Shown here in pieces: positions 49,546 through 59,479 of a stretch of DNA of 64,000 nt. The stretch comes from Proteromonas lacertae (taxonomy: Eukaryota > Sar > Bigyra > Opalinata > Proteromonadidae). Where the stretch lies: assembly GCA_002245135.1 (NCBI GenBank), contig NGBS01000296.1, positions 217,510 to 281,509 of the forward strand, read 5' to 3'. The position numbers were made by a program, and so were the translations under genes. Below the pieces are notes generated by a model. The model was not told the origin of the DNA and made no database searches. It was given only the letters and a program-made list of their open reading frames with translations. Within the stretch, counting starts at the first letter, position 1; each line of letters begins with the position of its first letter.

Positions 49546-50544
49546 CTACATGTTCTGTTGTTTTTGTAGGAAATATGTGTATTTCTTCTTCAGCATACAA
49601 TATGCACATAGTCTTCCTCCCTTGTTAAATCTTCTCTTTGATCTTTTACAATTACATCTGTAACAAGTTTTATAATCACCTTTAATTGGTGTTTTTTCCC
49701 AATCTCCCAAATGACGAATATTATTAACACCAGTTGAACAGAATAAACACATGAAGTTCTTATTCTCTCTTAGTAAAAGTAATCTATTTTTATCTTGTGA
49801 TTTATTACATATGTGACAAATTTCATCCTCACCATATTCAGGTAGTTTTGATAATTTAGGAGTAGTACTGTTTATACTGGATTTTTTCGCTTTTTTCAAT
49901 GATATGTTATGTTGTTGAGAAGATAATGGTTGTTGATTTTTATTTTCGCAATGTAAATTCGATATTATATTATCATTAAATGCATCATTTTGTTGATAAT
50001 CACATGCAGCATACATTTCTTCATCTACTCTGCTTGAATTATAGTCATTTATAGGATATAATGGAGGTAGATCTGAATAATCATCTTGTTCTATAGCATT
50101 TTTACTAATAAAACTATTATTTATTACATTTTCGATAATATTATGAAGAAATAATAATAACTGTGAGTTAGAAAAATTATCTTTGAAATCTGAAGGTAAC
50201 GGAATAACTAAATCAAGCGTTTGCGATATGCTATTGTTGTTCTGTAACGTTGGGTTAATATCATCTATATAATGTTCATTACAATCTCTTTCAGGAAATG
50301 CTTCAAGGTATGAAGGAGTTGAATCAAATACATCACTGTTATGATATACTTGCTCTTTATTACTGACACATACTTTCTTCTGGTTTGTTGTTTCTTCGAA
50401 ATTTAAGTTAAAACAAGAATAAATGTCAGTCGCAATATCTGAAGGTGATGGGTGTATGGAATATTCATTATATTTTCTTTTCATATTATCTATATTATTG
50501 GTGTAAGTACAGTTTATACTGGAATTAGGCAAACTTCTTCTCAA
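49546..50544 (-). CDS. Cys-rich putative zinc-binding protein, paralogue 1
   Basis: Intronless, 332 residues. The N-terminal two thirds are Asn/Asp/Ser-rich and unstructured. The C-terminal 100 residues carry eight ordered cysteines: CHICN, then CLFCS, then DWEKTP, CYRCNCKRSKRRF, GRLCAYCMLKKKY. The same module ends the neighbouring gene at 50887-51796. Two zinc sites and a basic KRSKRR stretch suggest a nuclear nucleic-acid-binding protein, perhaps a lineage-specific transcription factor, but I recognise no named family (not GATA, not C2H2). Tandem duplication with its neighbour on the same strand is clear. Confidence 0.55.
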   Translation of the reverse strand: MRRSLPNSSINCTYTNNIDNMKRKYNEYSIHPSPSDIATDIYSCFNLNFEETTNQKKVCVSNKEQVYHNSDVFDSTPSYLEAFPERDCNEHYIDDINPTLQNNNSISQTLDLVIPLPSDFKDNFSNSQLLLFLHNIIENVINNSFISKNAIEQDDYSDLPPLYPINDYNSSRVDEEMYAACDYQQNDAFNDNIISNLHCENKNQQPLSSQQHNISLKKAKKSSINSTTPKLSKLPEYGEDEICHICNKSQDKNRLLLLRENKNFMCLFCSTGVNNIRHLGDWEKTPIKGDYKTCYRCNCKRSKRRFNKGGRLCAYCMLKKKYTYFLQKQQNM

Positions 50545-50886
50545 GCTATTTAAAAACTTTTACATTCACAATATGCATCACTGAAGTATATTATTCTTAA
50601 TTTTAACTAATTATATAACATATATTATAAATAAAAGAAAAGAAGTTATTTTATTACTTAATTACCAAATGTAAATTTCCTAAGAGTGCTTGCTTTTTCA
50701 CTATTTGTGTCATTACAGTGAGAGTATATTATTGTGATTATATATTATTTATTATTATAAAAAGCTTTATTGCATAGCTGCTATCAATACTTTTGTAAAA
50801 TCAGCATGTTATACAACTTATAACATTTCATGACTATAAGCGCAGTGTATAGAGTAATATAAATATAAGGAATTAAAAATATGTAA
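50545..50886. other. spacer between Cys-rich paralogues, no gene seen
   Basis: AT-rich; no conserved ORF, RNA or repeat noticed. Confidence 0.5.
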
Positions 50887-51796
50887 TTAAATTGAGAATA
50901 AACAAATTTTTATATATTTCTTACATCCATAAACATATTTCTTCTTCAACACACAATATGCACATAGTCTTTTACCGATCATAAATCTTCGCTTTGATCT
51001 TTTACAATTACATCTATAACAGTCTTTGGTTGATTCATAATGTGGTGTAACTTCCCAGTCACTCAGATCAGTAATATTTTCAACAAATTTTATAGAACAT
51101 TCCAAACAAATGTATTTTTGTTTGTAAATAAATAGTGCATTTTTATCAATCTGTTTATTACACATATTGCATTTTGCTTTTTCTCCGTATAATAGTAGTC
51201 TTCTAAAATTTGATAATTTGCGATTTGTAATAGGCTCTATTTCAGTTGTCTGTTCACTCTCTTCCTCTTTGTGACAGACTTCATGCATTACACCAATTTG
51301 TTCAACTCCATCATTCGAATTGTTTGAAATAACTGAATAAGTAATATTCACCTTTTCATTATCACCTTTATTTGTATTATGTAAAATATTTTGTTGATTA
51401 TTCTTTAAACCAACATTTGATGTATTAATAAATTCATTTACTATATTATCTCTTTTTTGATCATTTATACCTTCACTATTTCTGATATTACCATCAAGTT
51501 TATAAAAAGGTATTTGAGGATAAGAATTATATATTTTATACTTATCAATCGTTTTATCTTTGTTATCTATTTAACTTATATTTACATTTATTTATACCCA
51601 CTAATGAAGGAAGATTTAGAACGCTTGGTAAAATATCCCATGTATTACTTTCAGAATTGTTCTCAGGAGTATTTGTATCTTCCTTATAATTACTAGACGA
51701 TGATTGTAATGATGAAAAGAGTAAATTAGGGTAATTGTCTTCTTCAGGTAGAGGAGTGTATAACCCCTCTTCGTTTTCACTATTACAGTATGACAT
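50887..51796 (-). CDS. Cys-rich putative zinc-binding protein, paralogue 2
   Basis: Two exons joined by a 31 nt phase-1 intron near 51559-51589 (..PSLV|DNKDKTID..). Start MSYCNSENEEGLYTPLPEED. After a polar low-complexity N-terminus the C-terminus repeats the module of the upstream paralogue: CNMCN, ICLECS, DLSDWEVTP, CYRCNCKRSKRRF, KRLCAYCVLKKKY. Conservation is confined to this module, so it is the functional core. Divergent from torsin A (166 bp apart). Function unknown. Confidence 0.55.
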
Positions 51797-51962
51797 TTAT
51801 AAGTTCTTTATAGAGTTTCACAACTGTAAATTGAAAGTAATGAATAAATTTCAATAAAAATTAATCAAGTTTATTCAAACATAAAATTTTAAAAATAAAA
51901 ATATAGGGGTTTTGAAATTCAAAAAAAAATACTCGTTTCATTTCTCTAATTAAGAATTTTGA

Positions 51963-53333
51963 ATGTTAGATAGTATTCTAAGCATTTTAATTATTTTAAT
52001 TGTATTAAATGAGTCGAATGCATGGTGGCTTACCAATACATGTAAGTATAAAGATAACCCTTTACATAATTTAAGAAAAGAACTTGATAGTAGACTTATA
52101 AATCAAGATATTGCTAAAAATGATCTTTATGATGTGATTGAAGAATGGTACCATTATAGAACATCGTATATATATATTTTGTTATACTGTAGTGCTTTAG
52201 TGATTCCATTTGGTGGTCCTACAAGAACAGGAAAAACTCTTGCTTCTCAAATTGTTGGAAATTCATTTTTGTATTTTTATGAAATAAATTGTCTATGTTA
52301 TATAGTGATACAGATTCACCAGCTTATCATTCAGTTTCGTATTAAATAAATAATATTTTGTTTATATAGAATGAGTCAAATGCCTTTCGGAAACAATATT
52401 GAAAAAGCTTCAGAGAATATAAGAAAATCTATAATAAATGGAATAAAGCAATGTAAAAAGCTAACAGTATTTGTGTTTGATGAAATACAAAGTGTTGATT
52501 CAGAAATATTCCAAAGTTTAAATGATATATTAGATGAAAGAGGTTATGCAACAATTGATCCTATAAGTAATGAAAGATTAAACACATCAAATGTATAATA
52601 ATAATAATTATTATTATTATTATTGAATAGAGTATTTTTATTTTTATAACAGATATTACTGAAGGCTTTTTAGATATAATAACAAAGAATCAATTGATAT
52701 TTCAAGATCAAATGGATTTGAAAAAAAAAATAGATGAAAAATTTAGAGTAAATAATATAATAGTGCCATTTACTCGACATATGAAAAAACCAGTTGTGTT
52801 TTATCCATTTTATAGTAGTGATTTGAAAGATGTAATGAAAGTGGATTGGAATAATGAAGTGTTAAAACAAAAGAAATATTCTAACATAACAATAAGTGAT
52901 AAAATAATTGATTATATCGTTTCTCCAAATAATAGAATTGTTTCAGTATAAATATAATTGATTAATAATTTTTTGTAATATAGTATAATAAATTCAAAGT
53001 AGAAGGTAAATCATTGTATATTGCATCAGATAGTTTTGCTGATGTAAAAAATGTAATTAAAAAGTATTTTATAATATTATTTCTATATAACCTTTAATAA
53101 TTAGAATTAAATCATTATCAAGTGATCTTACTGGATTAATACCTTCACAAGGAAATAATTTTATTGAATTTGGAAAAACTCTAAAGTATGAAATAATAGA
53201 AAAGTCGAAAATAAATGCAGAAATTGAAGTAAAATATAATGTTAATTCTAAAACAATACATAAGAAGTATTTATATGAATCGACTATAGAGTATTATATT
53301 TTCTATTCATATAATGTACTAGATCTTTTTTAA
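51963..53333 (+). CDS. torsin-like AAA+ ATPase, copy A
   Basis: Signal peptide MLDSILSILIILIVLNESNA, then NPLHNLRKELDSRLINQDIA as in torsins (LRxxLxxRLxGQxxA), Walker A GGPTRTGKT, DTDSPAYHSVSMSQMPF, Walker B LTVFVFDEIQ, the SIFIFITDIT strand (torsin FLFLSN), and PVVFYPFYSSDLKDV. Six introns of 27-42 nt; exon joins keep phase throughout. Torsins act in the ER lumen or nuclear envelope with LAP1-type activators. Walker A ends GKT rather than the metazoan torsin GKN. A C-terminal domain of about 110 residues (YNKFKVEGKSLYIASDSFAD.. then a beta-rich end) extends beyond the usual torsin length. Copies B and C share it. Confidence 0.75.
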
Positions 53334-54958
53334 ATGGTGAAAGAAACTCATTTCAACTAATAAATACCAGTAATTAACAATATTGTATGTAAGATTATTT
53401 AAAATACATTTTTCATTTTATAATTTTGATTTTTTGTATGTTTTTTATATTCCAAAAATTATACCCGTTTCATTTATTATGTAATTTTTATTTTTATATG
53501 TAAATCTTATGTGGAATTAACATTAACTATGTAAAATAAATTTAAAATGTTTATGTAAGTACATAAAGAATATTTTTTCTTTAAAATATACTTTATCAAA
53601 TTTTAGAATGATTGGTGAAATTTTAAGTAGTATTATAGTATATAAATTTATATCATGGTGGGCTAAAGATATATATCACTACAAATCAAACCCTATTCAA
53701 AATCTAAGAATTGAACTGAACAATAGACTAATAAATCAAAATATTGCTAAAAATGAAATATATGATATGATATCTGATTGGTATAATGACAGGAGATCGT
53801 ATTTGATTTTTCATTTATGAAATAGTGCTCTAATAATCCCAATAGGTGGGCCAAGTAGAACAGGAAAGACACTTGCTGCTAGAATTGTAAGAGAGTCATT
53901 ATTGTATGATATATCGATGTAATTATTCTTTAATTAGTGAAATAGATTCACCATGTTATAAATCAGTTTCGTATTAAATGAATAATTTCATATTCATATA
54001 GAATGTCAACAATGCCATTTGAATCTTCAAGAAAAATAAGAGAATATGTAATAAATGGAATAAAAGAATGTCCAGGTTTAAACTTATTTGTGTTTGATGA
54101 AATACAAAGTCAAGATTCAAAAATATTCCAAAGTTTAAATGATATATTCGATGAAAAATACTCTTTATACAGAAACGTATTATTATTGCTAATAATAATA
54201 TTGAATAGAGTATTTTTATATTTATAACAGATATAACTGAAAGTGTATATGATATTATTAAGAATAATAAATTTGAATTTCAGGATCAGATAGAGTTAAG
54301 AAAAGCAATAAATAAAAAATTTGAAGATTCAAATAGTGGATTACCATTTACTCGACATATGAAAAAACCAATTGTGTTTTATCCATTCTATAAAGAAAAC
54401 TTAAGAGATATTATGGAAGTATATCTTTATAGTGTATATAAACAACAACATTTATATTCAGGTATGATTATTGGTGGAAGTGTAATCGATTATATCATTT
54501 CTCCAAAGAATGGACTTGTAATGGTATGTATGTATAATTATAAACTGAAATTAATAGTATAATGAAAGGGTAGTTGATGGTAAAACCTTATTCATAGCAT
54601 CAGATAGTTTTGCTGATGCTAAAAGTGCAGTTGATGCGTATATGAAATTATGTGTATATAAATAGAATAATTGATGTATCAAATGGTTTATCAAAATTAA
54701 TACCGTCTTCCTCTACAAATACAGAAAATAAAAAATATATATATTTTGATATGAAAGAGAAAGCAAAAGTAAATGCAGAAATTAAAGTCGAAGGAGTATC
54801 TACAAAGAGATATTCATTTACAGCAACTATTACGTATAAAATTATCGTATGTATATTTTATTTAGAGATTTATTAAACGGAGATGTTGATTCTTTCCAAA
54901 AGAGTTTTTAAATAGATAAATTCTATTATTATTTGAGCTTTTTTTTATGTTGAATATA
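53175..54958 (+). repeat. left arm of large inverted repeat (torsin A tail + torsin B)
   Basis: Begins inside the last exon of torsin A and ends at the TGTTGAATAT that follows torsin B. The reverse complement is found at 55337-57147. Long stretches are identical; the first torsin exon and the exon after Walker B are diverged between arms. Confidence 0.85.
53608..54876 (+). CDS. torsin-like AAA+ ATPase, copy B
   Basis: Same exon plan as copy A. N-terminus MIGEILSSIIVYKFISWWAK is a weaker signal peptide; NPIQNLRIELNNRLINQNIA; Walker A GGPSRTGKT; Walker B LNLFVFDEIQ; FTRHMKKPIVFYPFYKENLR. An apparent stop at 54664 is removed by a 28 nt phase-2 intron starting GTATATG. Relative to copy C, the exon after Walker B is about 11 residues shorter (DEKYSLYRN against DERGYITVDVNTNERLNTSN), losing the region preceding sensor 1, so activity may be altered. 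It lies on the left arm of the palindrome. Confidence 0.7.
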
Positions 54959-55336
54959 CAATATTCCAGGGTTGTTAATTGTATTTATACTTAATCTATT
55001 TCTTAAGTATATGTTTCCCTTTTACTAACATATTCTTTTACTTTTCATCAAATCTTTTATTTTTTATCTAAAGGTGTTACTACTATTTTGATTATACATC
55101 CATTTCAACGTTTGGAGTTTATTCTGATTTAAAAACTTTGAAAAAAGTAGTTGAATATAAAATAATATAAAATAATACAATGCAATAAATGACGAAGAAA
55201 TAGAAGGAGAAAATATTGAACATGGCAATTTGTTATTAATTATTAATTACTAATTACTACCATATGTTTATATTGTTTTTCTATTTTCAATAAAAATGAA
55301 AAAACTATTTATTAAATACTAATATTATTCAGTAAT
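54959..55336. other. spacer of the torsin inverted repeat
   Basis: About 380 bp unique AT-rich loop between the arms. No ORF of interest; contains tracts such as TTATTAATTATTAATTACTAATTACTA. No transposase or terminal-repeat signature seen. Confidence 0.5.
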
Positions 55337-55415
55337 ATTCAACATAAAAAAAAGCTCAAATAATAATAGAATTTATCTATTTAAAAACTCTTTTGGAAAG
55401 AATCAACATCTCCGT

Positions 55416-56726
55416 TTAATAAATCTCTAAATAAAATATACATACGATAATTTTATACGTAATAGTTGCTGTAAATGAATATCCCTTTGTAGATACTCCT
55501 TCGACTTTAATTTCTGCATTTACTTTTGCTTTCTCTTTCATATCAAAATATATATATTTTTTATTTTCTGTATTTGTAGAGGAAGATGGTATTAATTTTG
55601 ATAAACCATTTGATACATCAATTATTCTATTTATATACACATAATTTCATATACGCATCAACTGCACTTTTAGCATCAGCAAAACTATCTGATGCTATGA
55701 ATAAGGTTTTACCATCAACTACCCTTTCATTATACTATTATCATTAATAAAACTATTAATCATTTATATTTATACTCCAACAACTCCATTCTTTGGATCA
55801 ATAATGTAACTTATAATTACTTTGCTTACAGAAGTGTATATACTCTGTCTTGAATTAATTTCTTTTAAATAAACATTAATTATAGATTTCAAATCACTTT
55901 TGTAAAATGGATAAAACACAATTGGTTTTTTCATATGTCGAGTAAATGGTAATCCACTGTTAGAAATTTCTAATTTTTTATTTATTGCTTTTCTTAATTC
56001 TATCTGATCCTGAAATTCAAATTTATTATTCTTAATAATATCAAATACACTTTCAGTTATATCAGTTATAAATATAAAAATACTCTATTCATAACTAAAA
56101 AATGAATTATACATTTGATGTGTTTAATCTTTCATTTGTATTAACATCGACTGTTATATAACCTCTTTCATCAAATACATCATTTAAACTTTGGAATATT
56201 TTTGAATCTTGACTTTGTATTTCATCAAACACAAATAAGTTTAAACCTGGACATTCTTTTATTCCATTTATTACATATTCTCTTATTTTTCTTGAAGATT
56301 CAAATGGCATTGTTGACATTCTATATGAATATGAAATTATTCATTTAATACGAAACTGATTTATAACATGGTGAATCTATTTCACTAATTAAAGAATAAT
56401 TACATCGATATATCATACAATAATGACTCTCTTACAATTCTAGCAGCAAGTGTCTTTCCTGTTCTACTTGGCCCACCTATTGGGATTATTAGAGCACTAT
56501 TTCATAAATGAAAAATCAAATACGATCTCCTGTCATTATACCAATCAGATATTGTCCTATACACTTGTCGTTTAGCAATATCTTGACTTATTAGTCTATT
56601 GTTCAGTTCAATTCTTAGATTTTGTAAAGGATTCTTTCTATATAGATACTTGTTAATGAACCACCATGCATTCACTTCATTAATAATAATGAAGAAAATT
56701 AAAACGATTAATATGGTACTTATCAT
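55416..56726 (-). CDS. torsin-like AAA+ ATPase, copy C
   Basis: Inverted copy of torsin B. N-terminus MISTILIVLIFFIIINEVNA is a good signal peptide and, with WWFINKYLY, is closer to copy A than to B. Further on: NPLQNLRIELNNRLISQDIA; Walker A GGPSRTGKT; Walker B LNLFVFDEIQ; full DERGYITVDVNTNERLNTSN exon; SIFIFITDIT; FTRHMKKPIVFYPFYKSDLK. The 3' exons are nearly identical to B. It appears the most complete of the pair, making C and A the likelier active ATPases. Confidence 0.7.
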
Positions 56727-56986
56727 TCAAATTAAATAAAGTGAATATATTCTTTATGTACTTACATAAACATTTTAAATTTATTTTACATAGTTAATGT
56801 TAATTCCACATAAGATTTACATATAAAAATAAAAATTACATAATAAATGAAACGGGTATAATTTTTGGAATATAAAAAACATACAAAAAATCAAAATTAT
56901 AAAATGAAAAATGTATTTTAAATAATCTTACATACAATATTGTTAATTACTGGTATTTATTAGTTGAAATGAGTTTCTTTCACCAT

Positions 56987-57147
56987 TTAAAAAAGATCTA
57001 GTACATTATATGAATAGAAAATATAATACTCTATAGTCGATTCATATAAATACTTCTTATGTATTGTTTTAGAATTAACATTATATTTTACTTCAATTTC
57101 TGCATTTATTTTCGACTTTTCTATTATTTCATACTTTAGAGTTTTTC
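56987..57147 (-). pseudogene. 3' fragment of torsin A
   Basis: Reverse complement of 53173-53333: the last ~50 codons of torsin A (KTLKYEIIEKSKINAEIEVK and on), ending at the same TAA, with no promoter or upstream exons. A relic of the inverted duplication. Confidence 0.8.
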
Positions 57148-57850
57148 TATATTATACCGTTTTATTCATTATGTAATCTTAATTTTTATTTAATGGGGCT
57201 TGGATTTATTTCAAAATTTAATATTTCGTGTTATAACTAAGTATTGTTTTTTTAATGTTCATATGTGTGTAATGATGTAAATTCATATGTATAAATCTAA
57301 AAATTAAGTACTGTTTCTTTGAAATACTATGAATTAATGAATATTTAAATTTAGCTAAATTTAATCAGTTTATTTAACTGTATATATTCAAATAAGTTAT
57401 AAATAGTTTGTTAATTTACATAATATTCAGATTATGTCAATTTGTTTCATATTTCTATTATGAAGTGATACTATTCATGTAAATGAACAATACCTTTGTA
57501 AGTATGTTATTTAGATAGATTTAATACATAAGATTTACGTAATATTTTGATTAATAGAAATAAACATAGTTATATTTGTTCTTAAACAGGTTAATATATC
57601 TTATAAACAATAGAGATATAATATATGTAGTATTTATGAAAAACTAATTTTGATAAAAAGGGACAGAAGAGGACCTACAGGTTATACTATAAGTGTGTAA
57701 TGTGTTTATATTAGAAAATGGTATTTACATAAAGAATAAAACGGCAATATTTTCATAAATGAAAATACAATTGACAATTACATGACTAGAAAGGTAGAAT
57801 ATTATTAATAGTTACTAAAAAACAACAACAAATAGATTTACGTATTTACT
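57148..57850. other. AT-rich intergenic region beyond the palindrome
   Basis: About 700 bp without a supported gene. The first bases past the arm (TATACCGTTTTATTCATTATGTAAT) loosely echo the torsin 3' flank (ATACCCGTTTCATTTATTATGTAAT at 53462), suggesting an older, decayed copy. Confidence 0.4.
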
Positions 57851-59391
57851 TTAATGAACATGAAGTGCTTTCAAAGCATCTTCTTTCTTTAACTTATCAT
57901 ATTTTATCTTTGATATATACTCTTGATTCTCTACATTATCTTCACATAAATTTCTTATCTATTACATATTTATAATAAAGACTATTAGATATAAATATAC
58001 TGCTATTAAACTCCATTCTCTACAAAGTGGATTCTTCATATCAACATTACAACTGCTTAGTATTGGATAAATCAGTCCATTCTCTCTAACATTATCTTGA
58101 ATATCTCTGTGATTATTACACAAAGTTCCAATTAATTCAATTATTGATGAGTAGAAATCATGGATTTCATGATTTAATTCTTTCTTTGATACTTCAAAAA
58201 GTGTGGAAAAATGTTTTAATAGTAAATATATTTTATATTTATTCAAATTATAATCTATTTTATAACGGCTAAAATAAAATGAAATAACTGAACATAATAA
58301 TGGGATTGCTGTTGAATAAAGAGTGTAATTAATTTCAATTAATGTGTTTTCTATTATTTAAATAATAAACATTATATATATATATATATACCTTTTGGAT
58401 TATTATTACATACAAAATCACATAATATATGTAAAATATTAAACATTCTTTCATATACTCCATCATCTTCATATTCTTCTGGTTTAAAATCAAGACTTTC
58501 TTCTTCTACCAAAGTTCGAAATATTTCTAAAAATATTAATTCTTCTTTATTAATTACCATCTCAAATTCATCACCTTCTTTCTTACTTTCTTCTTCTTTA
58601 TTAAATAACAAATCAAAAATCATTTTTGCTGTTTTGTTCTTTGTTAATATATATTTTATTATTAGAAATAGAAAATCGTTATTATTCTCTAAATCTTCAT
58701 TAATTGAGTTAATTAATAAGGATGATATAACCGACTTATTCTTAACTGAAAGTATTTCCATTAAACAATTATCATTGTGAATTATACAGTTATATATTAT
58801 CATAGTAATACAATTATATAACTTCATATTATCTTTTGATATTTCAACTAATACTTGGTATTGTAATGATATTATCACTTTATTCCATACTATGATTTGA
58901 TTTGTTTTGTTATTTACTATTGCATTACAGAGTGATTGAAAATAAACGATTAGAAGAGGAGATAACAATTGGTGATTTATTGATCTTTTCAAAAAACTAT
59001 CAAATCCTTCAATAATTAAATCAATAAACTATTATAATATGCAAATGAAATATACAGATAAATAATCAGTATTCTGGATAAGAAAGTCTTGATATTCTGT
59101 TCCTTTTGTTGCTATAAAACGGTTATATTTAAATATATTAATAAGCAACTCAATTATCTTTTGCTGGCATTCATTGAACTCTTCTTGGCTTGAAATAAAC
59201 GATTTCATAACAGTTTGATAATATTGGATAGTTGATAGCATTTTTGAAATATTTATATCGTTTAAAACAATTCTGAATAGATTATAATGTTTTATTATAC
59301 TTTTCTTTCAGTAAAGAGAGAAATACATCGTTTATAGAACTAATAGTATAAGTTTCACAATCACATTGATCTGGAATATTGATATCTGACA
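57851..59391 (-). CDS. ATXN10: Ataxin-10-like armadillo protein
   Basis: Start ATG 59391 (MSDINIPDQCDCETYTISS). Introns of 27-43 nt join KEKIVLNDINISKML.., FIDLIIEGFDSFLKRS.., ENTLIEINYTLYS.. and the closing exons. The C-terminus carries the Ataxin-10 signature: IELIGTLCNNHRDIQDNVRE, PILSSCNVDMKNPLCREWSL followed by IA, intron, IRNLCEDNVENQEYISKI, matching the family NPFIREWAIFAIRNL..NQ..I. About 440 residues, normal. Ataxin-10 is an ARM-like cytoplasmic protein linked to cytokinesis and basal-body/cilium functions. No frame breaks. Head-to-head with the second BTB gene. Confidence 0.8.
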
Positions 59392-59479
59392 TTAGTATGA
59401 TAATATTGAAAGACTATAAGATGAAAAAGAAAAAATGAAAATTAATGAAACGAATATATTTTGAATTAAAATATTGAAA

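Larger units (their letters stand above)
55337..57147 (-). repeat. right arm of large inverted repeat (torsin C + torsin A tail)
   Basis: Reverse-complement partner of 53175-54958, slightly longer. Its outer end carries a truncated copy of the torsin A last exon, showing that the duplicated block started inside torsin A. Confidence 0.85.

Noticed and set aside
54640-54700. Apparent +1 frameshift at a TAG in torsin B (and the same in copy C)
   Set aside because: A 28 nt GTATATG..AATAG intron in phase 2 joins ..SAVDA to IIDVSNGL and matches the equivalent intron of torsin A.
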